Below, piece after piece: positions 6,701-15,414 of a DNA stretch of 15,497 nt. The position numbers were made by a program, and so were the translations under genes. The notes under the pieces were generated by a model. That model saw only the letters and a list, made by a program, of their open reading frames with translations. It did not search any database and was not told the DNA's origin. The stretch's first letter is position 1. Every line of letters begins with the position of its first letter. The DNA is from CACKLF01 sp002725175 (GTDB taxonomy: Bacteria > Pseudomonadota > Alphaproteobacteria > Rhodobacterales > Rhodobacteraceae), in assembly GCA_002725175.2 (NCBI GenBank), contig PBQX02000083.1:1-15497 (forward strand). The letters run 5' to 3'.

Positions 6701-7840
6701 ATTAATCAAGTAGTNTCTAAAAAATCAGGAAATATTGCGGCAGGCAAGAAAATTTCGGAAGAAGCTTTGAAAGAGCTATCCAAGTCTAAATGGTGGGAAA
6801 TTCCTTTAAAGGATGACAAGGTAGCCAATCAGATGGAAGATTTAAATGAGCAGTACCAGCTTCAGAAAANAGCTTTGGAGAACAGTTTTGATGATAAGGT
6901 AGAGAAAATAAGAAGGGGTGATGATATGCCCCCTGGTGTGATGAAAATGGTAAAAGTTTTTGTAGCGGTGAAAAGGAAACTTCAGCCAGGAGACAAAATG
7001 GCGGGAAGACATGGTAACAAAGGAGTTATCTCTCGCGTAGTACCTGTAGAGGACATGCCTTTTCTTAAAGATGGAACAACGGTCGATGTGGTNCTTAATC
7101 CACTTGGAGTGCCAAGTAGAATGAATGTGGGTCAGATATTGGAAACNCATTTAGGTTGGGCCGCTCGCAATTTAGGTATTTCTATTGGAAATGCACTATC
7201 AGAGTATAAATCTACTGGGAATATGGCTCCTTTGCGTGAAAATATGAAAATAGCTTATGGTGAGGAAACGTATAATGCTTCNNTTGATAAGTTTTCTGAG
7301 AATGATTTTNTAGAGTCAGCAGAAAACGTTGTAAATGGNGTGCCTATTGCTACCCCAGTTTTTGATGGGGCAAAAGAGTCAGATGTTAATGAAGCACTTA
7401 AAAGAGCGGGTCTAGATGAAAGTGGTCAGTCTATACTTTTTGATGGCAGAACTGGTGATCAGTTTGCACGACCAATAACTGTTGGTATGAAATATATTCT
7501 CAAGCTTCATCACTTGGTCGATGAAAAGATTCATGCCAGATCTACGGGTCCCTACAGTCTTGTCACTCAGCAACCGCTTGGCGGAAAAGCTCAGTTTGGG
7601 GGGCAAAGATTTGGTGAGATGGAAGTTTGGGCTTTAGAAGCTTATGGAGCTGCCTATACATTACAAGAAATGCTAACAGTAAAGTCTGATGATGTTGCTG
7701 GTAGAACTAAAGTGTACGAAAGTATCGTTAAAGGTGAAGACAATTTCGAGGCCGGTGTGCCTGAGTCTTTTAATGTACTTGTGAAAGAAATGAGATCTCT
7801 CGGTTTAAATGTCGAACTTTTGGATGAAGAGACCTCGTAG
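3707..7840 (+). CDS. rpoB: DNA-directed RNA polymerase subunit beta
   Basis: A 1377-residue beta subunit, in the usual alphaproteobacterial range. It forms half of the active-site cleft and the rifampicin pocket. Visible landmarks are RGSW (residue 186 on), the rifampicin region SSQLSQFMDQTNPLSEVTH with D536 equivalent to E. coli D516, GPGGLTRDRAGFEVRDVH, CPIETPEGPNIGLINSLA, GRHGNKG (1100-1106), and the C-terminal PLGGKAQFGGQRFGEMEVW block (from 1290) that contacts the beta' subunit. The rifampicin-region residues are the wild-type sensitive ones (Q, D, H, S). A572 replaces the common Pro in HPTHYGR. Shine-Dalgarno TAAGGA (3696-3701) precedes ATG by five bases. Sixteen Ns occur, eleven at third positions. 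rpoC follows after 39 bases. Confidence 0.98.
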   Translation: MAQLFSGKKRIRKHFGKIREVAEMPNLIEVQKSSYELFLNSGDESEPKQGEGIMGVFQSVFPVKDYNDTSILEFVSYELDKPKYNVEECQQRDMTYGAPLKVKLRLVVFDIDEETEVKSIKDIKEQDVYMGDMPLMTANGTFVINGTEXVVVSQMHXSPGVFXDHDKGKTHSSGKLLFTSRIIPYRGSWLDFEFDSKDLVXCRIDRRRXXPVTTILYALGLDQEGICKSYYDTVDFKYLKDSWSTKFFPERSRGTKPAFDLIDTETGEVIAEQGKKITPRQVKKFIDGGKQINIKVPMDFIAGRFCSQDIIDEKTGRIWIEAGEELTIDVDVNTGEMVGGNVKALIDEGLELIPTLDIDNINVGPYIRNTMVNDKSYNKETALSEIYRVMRPGEPPTLESAMDLFNSLFFDSERYDLSAVGRVKMNMRLELDAEDTQRTLRSDDIIAVIRALVGLRDGKGEVDDIDHLGNXRVRSVGELMENQYRLGLLRMERAMRERMSSVDIDTVMPQDLINAKPAAAAVREFFGSSQLSQFMDQTNPLSEVTHKRRLSALGPGGLTRDRAGFEVRDVHATHYGRMCPIETPEGPNIGLINSLASFARVNKYGFIETPYRRVDKAKVTDDVVYMSATEEMRHTIAQANARLDDKGKFQNDLVSTRKAGEYMLNPAESVDLIDVSPKQLVSVAASLIPFLENDDANRALMGSNMQRQAVPLLSSEAPFVGTGMESIVARDSGASITAQRSGIIDQVDAMRIVVRATEDLGKGDPGVDIYRLRKFQRSNQNTCINQKPLVKVGDLVVKGDVIADGPCTDMGELALGKNVLVAFMPWNGYNYEDSILISERIVKDDVFTSVHIEEYEIAARDTKLGPEEITRDIPNVGEESLRNLDEAGIVYIGSEVGPSDILVGKITPKGESPMTPEEKLLRAIFGEKASDVRDTSLRMGPGDHGTVVEVRVFNXHGIEKDERALQIEREEIERLSRDRDDEQAILDRNTFARLHSILINQVXSKKSGNIAAGKKISEEALKELSKSKWWEIPLKDDKVANQMEDLNEQYQLQKXALENSFDDKVEKIRRGDDMPPGVMKMVKVFVAVKRKLQPGDKMAGRHGNKGVISRVVPVEDMPFLKDGTTVDVXLNPLGVPSRMNVGQILEXHLGWAARNLGISIGNALSEYKSTGNMAPLRENMKIAYGEETYNAXXDKFSENDFXESAENVVNXVPIATPVFDGAKESDVNEALKRAGLDESGQSILFDGRTGDQFARPITVGMKYILKLHHLVDEKIHARSTGPYSLVTQQPLGGKAQFGGQRFGEMEVWALEAYGAAYTLQEMLTVKSDDVAGRTKVYESIVKGEDNFEAGVPESFNVLVKEMRSLGLNVELLDEETS

Positions 7841-7879
7841 TTAAAATAAAATTCATAACATATTGTTAGGTAAGAAAAT

Positions 7880-10800
7880 ATGAACCAGGAAATAACCAAT
7901 CCCCTCAATNCAATGCAACCCACNAGAGCTTTTGATGAAATNANNATATCATTAGCTTCACCAGAGCGGATCTTAAGTTGGTCATTTGGNGAAATAAAAA
8001 AACCCGAGACCATAAATTACCGAACTTTTAAGCCAGAAAGAGACGGCCTTTTTTGCTCTCGGATTTTTGGACCAATAAAGGATTATGAATGCCTTTGTGG
8101 TAAATATAAGCGAATGAAGTATAGGGGAGTTACTTGTGAAAAGTGTGGTGTTGAAGTTACTCTTCAAAAGGTTAGAAGAGAGCGAATGGGCCATATAGAG
8201 CTAGCTTCACCGGTAGCACATATATGGTTTCTTAAATCTCTACCGTCTCGAATAGGCCTTATGTTGGATATGACATTAAGAGATTTAGAGAGGATACTTT
8301 ACTTTGAGCAGTATGTTGTAGTTGAGTCAGGTCTGACAGATCTTGCTACTGGACAGCTTTTAACAGAAGAAGAATATTTAGATGCTCAAGATCAGTATGG
8401 TTCAGATGCNTTTACTGCTGGTATTGGTGCNGAAGCAATTAGATCAATGNTAGGCAGCATTAACCTTCCAGAAGAGGTAGATAAGCTAAGAGAAGAGTTA
8501 GCAGAAGCTACAGGAGAGCTGAAGGTAAAGAAAATAATTAAGAGGCTTAAGTTGCTTGAGAGCTTTAAGGACAGTAAGAATCGTCCTGAATGGATGATAT
8601 TAACGGTTGTGCCTGTTATNCCCCCGGAATTAAGGCCTTTAGTACCTTTGGATGGNGGTAGGTTTGCCACATCGGATTTAAACGACTTGTATAGGCGAGT
8701 TATTAATAGAAACAATAGACTTAAGCGTCTAATGGAGTTGCGGGCTCCGGATATTATAATTCGAAATGAGAAGNGAATGCTTCAGGAATCGGTTGATGCA
8801 TTATTCGATAATGGGAGAAGAGGAAGGGTGATCACTGGTGGCAATAANAGNCCCCTGAAATCTTTGTCAGATATGTTGAAAGGAAAGCAAGGTCGCTTTA
8901 GGCAGAATTTGTTGGGGAAAAGAGTGGATTTTTCTGGTAGATCTGTAATTGTTACAGGCCCTGAGCTTAAATTGCATCAATGTGGTTTGCCGAAAAAAAT
9001 GGCATTAGAACTATTTAAACCCTTTATTTANTCTCGATTGGAAGCAAAAGGCTTATCTTCCACAGTGAAACAAGCAAAGAAATTGGTAGAAAAAGAAAGG
9101 CCTGAGGTATGGGATATTTTGGAGGAAGTCATNCGAGAGCATCCAGTTTTATTGAACAGAGCGCCGACGTTACATAGGCTTGGAATACAGGCCTTTGAAC
9201 CCACTTTGATTGAAGGGAAAGCAATACAGCTGCATCCTCTAGTTTGCTCAGCATTTAATGCCGATTTTGATGGAGACCAAATGGCCGTTCATGTGCCATT
9301 GAGTTTAGAGGCTCAGCTTGAAGCACGTGTTTTAATGATGTCTACAAATAATGTTCTTTCTCCTGCAAATGGCAAGCCTATAATTGTGCCATCGCAAGAT
9401 ATGATTTTAGGCCTTTATTATATGTCTTTAGAAAGAGAAGGTCAGCTAGGGCAGGGTATGGCTTTTGCTTCTTCAGAAGAGGTGGAACATGCCCTTCATC
9501 AAGGAATTGTTAGCCTTCATAGTAAGGTAACTGCAAGAATAGAGCAAATCGATGATGAGGGACAAAGCTACGTGAAGCGTTATGAAACAACACCAGGAAG
9601 AGTAAGGTTGGCTTCTGTGCTTCCAAAAAATAAGAACGCACCTTTCGAAATGATAAATAGAGTACTAAGAAAAAAAGAAGTCGGGGAAGTCATAGACACG
9701 GTTTATAGGCATTGTGGCCAAAAGGAGTCTGTTATCTTTTGTGACCAAATAATGGCACTTGGTTTCAGAGAGGCTTTTAAAGCTGGCATTTCATTTGGGA
9801 AAGACGACATGGTCATACCTGATTCTAAGTCAGGCCTCGTTAATTCGACAAGAACTCATGTGAATGAATTTGAAAAGCAATACATGGATGGTTTAATTAC
9901 ACAAGGTGAGAAATATAACAAAGTTGTTGATGCNTGGTCTAAATGTTCTGATGTGGTGGCAGATGCCATGATGGAAGATATTTCTGCTGTNCGCAAAGAT
10001 GATTCAGGTGCGGAATTGGAGCCTAATTCAGTTTATATGATGGCTAATTCTGGGGCNAGAGGGTCTCCAGCTCAAATGAAGCAGCTTGGAGGAATGAGAG
10101 GATTAATGGCAAAGCCGTCTGGGGAAATTATTGAAACCCCTATTGTGTCAAATTTTAAAGAAGGCCTCACTGTTCTTGAATATTTTAATTCCACACACGG
10201 AGCTAGGAAAGGTTTGGCTGATACTGCTTTAAAAACAGCAAACTCTGGTTACCTTACTCGAAGGTTGGTTGATGTTGCTCAAGACTGTATAGTTAGGGAG
10301 CAGGATTGTGGGACATCTTTGTCCATTCAGGCATTGCCCGTAGTTAATGATGGAGAGCTCATAGTATCTTTAGCAGAGAGGATATTAGGCAGAGTAAGCG
10401 CTGAAGATATTATCAGTGTGAAAGACGGGACCACTGTTTGTCCAAAGGGTCAATTAATTGATGAGAGGCTGGCAGAGCGAATTGAGGAAAGTAATGTCCA
10501 ATCAGTCCAAATTCGGTCTCCCTTAACTTGTGAAAGTGACGATGGGGTTTGTATTCAATGTTATGGTAGGGACTTAGCTAGAGGAACTATGGTAAACAGA
10601 GGCGAAGCGGTTGGAATCATAGCTGCGCAATCAATAGGTGAACCAGGAACGCAGCTTACTATGCGAACATTTCACATAGGAGGAATTGCTCAAGGTGGTT
10701 CGCAGTCTTTTATTGAGGCCGGAAATGATGGGAAGATTTTATTAAAGAATAAAAACCTTATCCAAAACTCTCTATCTGAAACAATAGTAATGTCTAGAAA

Positions 10801-12106
10801 TATGGAAGTTTCTATCATGGATCCTAATGGCTTAGAGCGGGCAAGTCATAAGGTGTCGTTTGGTTCTAAACTTTTGGTTTCCGATGGTGCAACCGTTGAG
10901 AGGGGTCAAAAATTATTTGAATGGGATCCATACACCTTACCAATAATTTCAGAAACAGATGGATATGCCAGATTCATAGATTTAACACCGGGAGTTTCTT
11001 TAAGAGAAGATATTGACGAAGCGACAGGCATATCTCAGCGTATAGTTTCAGATTGGAGGTCTGCTCCTCGTGGGAGTGACTTGAAGCCTGGAATAGTAAT
11101 TACTGGGGAGAATGCATTAGAACCTATTATTCTTAAGAGTGGCAACCCAGCTTCTCACCCAATGTCCGTAGATGCAATCTTATCGGTGGAAGATGGTGCC
11201 CAAGTATCTCAAGGAGATGTAATAGCGAGGATCCCACGTGAAGGTGCGAAGACAAAAGACATAACGGGAGGCTTGCCTAGAGTTGCAGAGCTTTTTGAAG
11301 CGCGAAGGCCTAAGGATCATGCAATAATTGCTGAATTGGATGGAATTGTGAGGTTTGGTAAAGACTATAAGAATAAACGTAGGATTACTATAGAGCCAAC
11401 AGAGGAAGGTATTGATCCAGTAGAATACATGGTGCCTAAAGGAAAACATATACCAGTCCAAGAGGGAGACATGATACGAAAAGGTGAATATCTAATGGAT
11501 GGTAATCCGGCACCACATGATATTCTTCAGATTATGGGCATAGAGGCATTGGCCATTTATATGATTGCAGAGGTTCAGGAAGTTTATAGACTGCAAGGCG
11601 TTAAGATAAATGATAAGCATATCGAAGTTATTGTTCGTCAGATGCTCCAGAAGTGGGAAATATCAGATAGTGGAGGAACTGTTCTTCTTAAAGGTGAGCA
11701 GGTAGATAAATCAGAATTTGATGAAGAAAATGCTAAGGCTGTTTCTCAAGGATTGGATCCCGCAAAAGGCAGCCCCATACTTCTTGGCATCACTAAGGCA
11801 AGTCTTCAAACTCGCAGTTTTGTGTCTGCAGCATCTTTCCAAGAAACAACTAGAGTTCTTACGGATGCCGCAACAAAAGGAAAGACAGATAAACTAATTG
11901 GCTTAAAGGAAAATGTAATTGTTGGAAGGTTAATACCTGCAGGTACAGGTGGAGCACAAAGAGAAATACGTAGAGTTGCTGCAGGAAGAGATTTAGAAAT
12001 TCTTGAGTCAAAGAAAGAAGAGGAGGAACTAATTGTGGAAACTGTAGACGAAGCAATAGTTTCAACAAAGGATGGTCAAGAGGAGAGTGCTACTGAGGCA
12101 ACATGA
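7880..12106 (+). CDS. rpoC: DNA-directed RNA polymerase subunit beta'
   Basis: A 1408-residue beta' subunit, almost the same length as in E. coli. The N-terminal zinc ribbon uses C71, C73, C86 and C89. [12 protein letters not shown] and the catalytic NADFDGD (residues 460-466; Asp 462, 464 and 466 bind the active-site Mg2+) are intact. The second zinc site has C810, C884, C891 and C894, offset by four from the E. coli numbering. [18 protein letters not shown] of the trigger loop region is present. The protein ends in an acidic tail of about 30 residues, rich in Glu. The ribosome binding site is weak (TAGG at 7867-7870). Nineteen Ns all lie in 7910-10057, fifteen at third positions; codon TAN at 9031 must be Tyr by conservation (FKPFIYSRLEAKG). 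Confidence 0.98.
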
Positions 12107-12134
12107 AACTAATAGAAATGTTAACACAGAAAAA

Positions 12135-12171
12135 GTAAAAATTATCATTAGAATGAAGGGTTAATCTTTAC
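12135..12171 (+). other. AT-rich hairpin after rpoC
   Basis: GTAAA (12135-12139) plus ATTA (12141-12144) pair with TAAT (12162-12165) plus TTTAC (12167-12171), with one A-C mismatch. TCAT/ATGA (12145-12148, 12153-12156) can form a small inner stem. It lies 28 bases after the rpoC stop. The tail is ATAAATAAAAAG before a T run (12185-12189), so it is at best a weak terminator, and readthrough into the str genes is plausible. Confidence 0.3.
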
Positions 12172-12193
12172 ATAAATAAAAAGTTTTTTGTTG

Positions 12194-12222
12194 TTGACAA
12201 TTGCATCTAGAAGTCATATTTG
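12194..12222 (+). promoter_or_regulatory. Probable sigma-70-type promoter for rpsL-rpsG-fusA-tuf
   Basis: A perfect -35 hexamer TTGACA is at 12194-12199. Possible -10 boxes are TATTTG (12217-12222, 17-base spacer) or CATATT (12215-12220, 15-base spacer); neither is a strong match. It sits in the 256-base rpoC-rpsL gap and would give a leader of roughly 130 bases before rpsL. A promoter for the str operon at this place is expected from gene order. Confidence 0.55.
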
Positions 12223-12362
12223 TCGCGCTCCAGCTGAGCTGGGTTTAAAGCTTATAAAGGAAGTGCAAGATCCAATTGAATTCGATCCTCTGCTATTTTC
12301 GGTTCATACCAGGAGAATTGGTGGAACGCGAGGTTGTAGAGGTTTTATATTAAGGAAAAAAA
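12223..12362 (+). promoter_or_regulatory. Putative rpsL leader (5' untranslated region)
   Basis: About 140 bases separate the promoter candidate from the rpsL start. They hold the perfect palindrome CCAGCT-G-AGCTGG (12230-12242), a short ACCA/TGGT pairing (12308-12311, 12319-12322), and the ribosome binding site AAGGA (12352-12356), six bases before ATG. An open frame crosses this stretch but does not look like a known protein. No known riboswitch or ribosomal-protein operator was recognised. Confidence 0.4.
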
Positions 12363-12734
12363 ATGCCGACTGTGCAACAGTTAATAAGAAAGCCTAGACA
12401 ACCTAAAGTGGTTAGACAAAAATCACTCCATCTTGAAAGCTGTCCGCAAAAGAGAGGTGTGTGCACTAGAGTGTATACTACGACTCCAAAAAAGCCTAAT
12501 TCGGCTATGAGAAAAGTTGCAAAGGTTAGACTAACTAATGGACATGAGGTCATTTCTTATATCCCTGGCGAGTCACATAACCTGCAGGAACATTCTGTTG
12601 TATTAATTAGAGGNGGAAGAGTTAAAGATCTTCCTGGNGTAAGGTACCATATACTTAGAGGGGTTCTGGATACTCAAGGGGTAAAAGATAGGCGACAGAG
12701 GCGGTCCAAATATGGCTCCAAACGNCCTAAATAA
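12363..12734 (+). CDS. rpsL: 30S ribosomal protein S12
   Basis: A 123-residue S12, the usual length. S12 lies at the decoding centre and monitors codon-anticodon pairing. The motifs PQKRGVCTRVYTTTPKKPNSA and GRVKDLPGVRYH are present. K43 and K88 are wild type, so no classic streptomycin-resistance change is seen; D89, the residue methylthiolated in some bacteria, is retained. S71 replaces the usual Gly in the PGEGHNLQEHS loop. AAGGA precedes the ATG by six bases. Three Ns are all at third positions (codons GGN, GGN and CGN). rpsG follows after 17 bases, as in all str operons. Confidence 0.97.
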   Translation: MPTVQQLIRKPRQPKVVRQKSLHLESCPQKRGVCTRVYTTTPKKPNSAMRKVAKVRLTNGHEVISYIPGESHNLQEHSVVLIRXGRVKDLPXVRYHILRGVLDTQGVKDRRQRRSKYGSKXPK

Positions 12735-12751
12735 GAGAGTTTTATAGATAA

Positions 12752-13222
12752 ATGTCAAGACGTCATAGCGCAGAAAAGAGAACTATTTTACCAGATGCAA
12801 AGTTTGGAGATCTAGTCCTATCAAAATTTATGAATAACCTTATGTATGATGGTAAAAAGTCTGCTGCAGAGAGAATAGTTTATGGAGCTCTAAATAGAGT
12901 AGAAGATAAATTAAAACGNGCTCCAATAGAAGCTTTTCATGAAGCTGTGGAAAATGTTAAACCTTCTGTGGAGGTTAGGTCTAGAAGGGTAGGTGGAGCG
13001 ACCTATCAGGTGCCGGTGGAGGTCCGCCCACAGAGGAGAGAGGCTTTGGCGTTGCGATGGATCATTTCTGCATCTAGAGGTAGGAATGAAAATACCATGG
13101 AGGAGCGACTTGCAGCAGAGTTAATGGATGCNGTTGGCGAGAGGGGAAACGCCGTTAAGAAGAAAGATGATACTCATAAAATGGCTGAAGCTAATAAAGC
13201 ATTTAGTCATTATAGGTGGTGA
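12752..13222 (+). CDS. rpsG: 30S ribosomal protein S7
   Basis: A 156-residue S7 of standard length. S7 nucleates assembly of the 3' major domain (head) of the 30S subunit and contacts E-site tRNA. Landmarks are the N-terminal MSRRHSAEKR, KFMNNLMYDGKKSAAERI, VEVRSRRVGGATYQVPVEVRP, and the C-terminal THKMAEANKAFSHYRW. The upstream purine stretch AAGAGAG is a weak, rather distant ribosome binding site, so coupling to rpsL translation is likely. Two Ns (12919, 13132) are at third positions of CGN and GCN codons. Its stop is 19 bases before the fusA start. Confidence 0.97.
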   Translation: MSRRHSAEKRTILPDAKFGDLVLSKFMNNLMYDGKKSAAERIVYGALNRVEDKLKXAPIEAFHEAVENVKPSVEVRSRRVGGATYQVPVEVRPQRREALALRWIISASRGRNENTMEERLAAELMDXVGERGNAVKKKDDTHKMAEANKAFSHYRW

Positions 13223-13241
13223 TAGTAAATTAGGATTAAAA

Positions 13242-15362
13242 ATGGCAAGAGAATTCCCCTTAAATCTTTATAGAAATTTTGGTATTATGGCTCATATAGA
13301 TGCTGGTAAAACCACATGCACAGAGCGTATTTTGTATTATACTGGAAAGTCGCACAAGATTGGAGAGGTTCATGACGGTGCAGCAACTATGGACTGGATG
13401 GAGCAAGAGCAAGAGCGTGGCATAACAATAACTTCAGCTGCCACTACAACTTTCTGGGAAAGGACAAATAACGGTTCAGATCCAGACTCAGAAAAGCACA
13501 GGTTTAATATAATTGATACACCGGGCCATGTGGATTTCACTATCGAAGTCGAGCGCTCTTTAGCTGTTTTGGATGGTGCAGTTTGCGTATTGGACGCAAA
13601 TGCTGGAATTGAGCCTCAAACAGAAACAGTCTGGAGGCAAGCGGATAGATATAAGGTGCCTAGAATTGTTTTTGTAAATAAAATGGATAAGATTGGGGCA
13701 GATTTCGACAATTGTGTAAAGATGATAGAGGAAAGGACCGGTGCTAAGCCGTGCCCAGTTCAGATACCGATAGGAGCAGAAAACAGTCTTGAGGGCATAA
13801 TTGATTTAATAACGATGGAAGAGTGGACTTGGCAAGGTGAAGATCTGGGCGCCACTTGGTCTAGGCAGGAAATACGTGCAGAGCTAAAATCTAAGGCAGA
13901 GAATCTCCGAGGTGAAATGATCGAATTAGCTGTTGAGATGGATGATGAGGTGATGGAATCTTATTTAGAGGGAGAGGAACCATCTGTTGAGACATTGCGA
14001 ACTCTTATCCGTAAAGGCACATTAGAAATGGCATTTGTTCCAGTGCTATGTGGATCGGCATTCAAAAATAAGGGTGTGCAGCCTTTGCTAAACGCTGTGA
14101 TTGATTATTTGCCTGCACCTATTGACGTTCCAGCATATATGGGTTTCAAGCCTGGTGACGATACTGAAACGAGAAATATTAGTAGATCAGCCGATGATTC
14201 AACTCCATTTTCTGGGTTGGCTTTTAAGATTATGAATGACCCATTCGTAGGCTCATTAACTTTTACTCGCATATATTCTGGTGTAATTAAAAAGGGTGAT
14301 AGCCTTCTAAACTCTACTAAGGGAAAAAGGGAGAGGGTTGGAAGAATGATGATGATGCATGCCATTAGTAGGGAGGAAATTGATGAGGCTTTTGCAGGAG
14401 ACATTATTGCATTAGCAGGTCTCAAGGACACTACCACTGGAGACACATTGTGTGATGCAAATGAGTCAGTTGTTCTTGAAACTATGACTTTCCCAGATCC
14501 TGTAATTGAGATAGCTGTTGAGCCTAAGACTAAAAACGATCAGGAAAAAATGTCAGCAGGTCTTCAGAGACTTGCAGCTGAAGATCCATCATTCCGTGTG
14601 GAAACCGATCTTGAATCGGGGCAAACCATCATGAGGGGCATGGGCGAACTACATTTGGATATATTGGTTGATAGGCTAAAAAGAGAGTTTAAAGTTGAGG
14701 CGAACATTGGGGCACCTCAAGTAGCATATAGAGAGACTATTTCGCAGGTTGCTGAGATTGACTACACTCATAAAAAGCAATCAGGTGGAGCTGGGCAATT
14801 TGCTCGAATAAAGCTGATTATATCTCCGACAGACGCTGGCGAAGGTTACAGTTTTGAGAGCAAAATTGTAGGTGGTGCTGTGCCAAAGGAATATATACCA
14901 GGTGTTGAAAAGGGAATTCAGTCGGTAATGGATAGTGGTCCACTAGCAGGATTTCCAGTGATTGATTTTAAGGTGGCGTTGGTTGATGGTGCGCAGCATG
15001 ATGTTGACTCTAGTGTTATGGCATTTGAAATAGCAGCTCGGGCAGCAATGAGAGACGGACTAAAGAAGGCGGGAGCCAAATTGCTTGAGCCAGTAATGAA
15101 AGTAGAGGTTGTTACACCGGAAGAGTATACAGGGGGAATTATTGGGGACCTTACATCACGAAGAGGTATGGTTTCAGGCCAGGAGACAAGAGGTAATGCC
15201 ATAGTGGTGAATTCCTTTGTTCCTCTTGCGAATATGTTTGGATATATAAATACTTTAAGATCTATGTCATCTGGCAGGGCTCAGTTTACCATGCAATTTG
15301 ATCATTATGAAGCTGTTCCATCTAATATTTCGGAGGAAATTCAGGCAAAGTTTGCAGGATAG
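13242..15362 (+). CDS. fusA: Elongation factor G
   Basis: A 706-residue EF-G, the GTPase that moves tRNA and mRNA after peptide bond formation. The GTP-binding motifs are intact: P-loop AHIDAGKTT (17-25), switch I RGITITSAATT (59-69), DTPGH (92-96), NKMDK (146-150) and the GSAF segment. Later domains show RGMGELHLDILVDRLKREF, ETISQ and QFARI, ending LRSMSSGRAQFTMQFDHYE. The ATG at 13242 is chosen because AGGA lies six bases upstream (13232-13235) and MAREFPLNLYRNFGIMAH is a normal N-terminus; the frame stays open upstream for 38 codons over the end of rpsG but that part is out of frame with S7 and not EF-G-like. There are no ambiguous bases. Confidence 0.98.
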   Translation: MAREFPLNLYRNFGIMAHIDAGKTTCTERILYYTGKSHKIGEVHDGAATMDWMEQEQERGITITSAATTTFWERTNNGSDPDSEKHRFNIIDTPGHVDFTIEVERSLAVLDGAVCVLDANAGIEPQTETVWRQADRYKVPRIVFVNKMDKIGADFDNCVKMIEERTGAKPCPVQIPIGAENSLEGIIDLITMEEWTWQGEDLGATWSRQEIRAELKSKAENLRGEMIELAVEMDDEVMESYLEGEEPSVETLRTLIRKGTLEMAFVPVLCGSAFKNKGVQPLLNAVIDYLPAPIDVPAYMGFKPGDDTETRNISRSADDSTPFSGLAFKIMNDPFVGSLTFTRIYSGVIKKGDSLLNSTKGKRERVGRMMMMHAISREEIDEAFAGDIIALAGLKDTTTGDTLCDANESVVLETMTFPDPVIEIAVEPKTKNDQEKMSAGLQRLAAEDPSFRVETDLESGQTIMRGMGELHLDILVDRLKREFKVEANIGAPQVAYRETISQVAEIDYTHKKQSGGAGQFARIKLIISPTDAGEGYSFESKIVGGAVPKEYIPGVEKGIQSVMDSGPLAGFPVIDFKVALVDGAQHDVDSSVMAFEIAARAAMRDGLKKAGAKLLEPVMKVEVVTPEEYTGGIIGDLTSRRGMVSGQETRGNAIVVNSFVPLANMFGYINTLRSMSSGRAQFTMQFDHYEAVPSNISEEIQAKFAG

Positions 15363-15373
15363 AGAAGGGAAGT

Positions 15374-15390
15374 GCCAGAAATGATCTGGC
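15374..15390 (+). other. Hairpin in the fusA-tuf spacer
   Basis: GCCAGA (15374-15379) and TCTGGC (15385-15390) form a perfect six-base stem around a five-base loop, 11 bases after the fusA stop. The tail is TAAATTAATT, not a T run, so it is not a strong terminator. It may be a cleavage or stabilising structure that sets the EF-Tu to EF-G ratio; this is inference. Confidence 0.45.
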
Positions 15391-15414
15391 TAAATTAATT
15401 AATGGAGACTACCT

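Noticed and set aside
9029..9031. A possible stop codon in rpoC (TAN)
   Set aside because: The third base is unknown and the context FKPFI-SRLEAKG requires Tyr, so this is TAT or TAC.
12188..12397. A 69-codon open frame across the rpoC-rpsL gap
   Set aside because: It starts at TTG inside a T run without a ribosome binding site, overlaps the promoter candidate and the beginning of rpsL in another frame, and resembles no protein I know.
13128..13241. An upstream extension of fusA by 38 codons
   Set aside because: It overlaps rpsG in another frame, has no ribosome binding site and is not EF-G-like; ATG 13242 has AGGA at the right distance.
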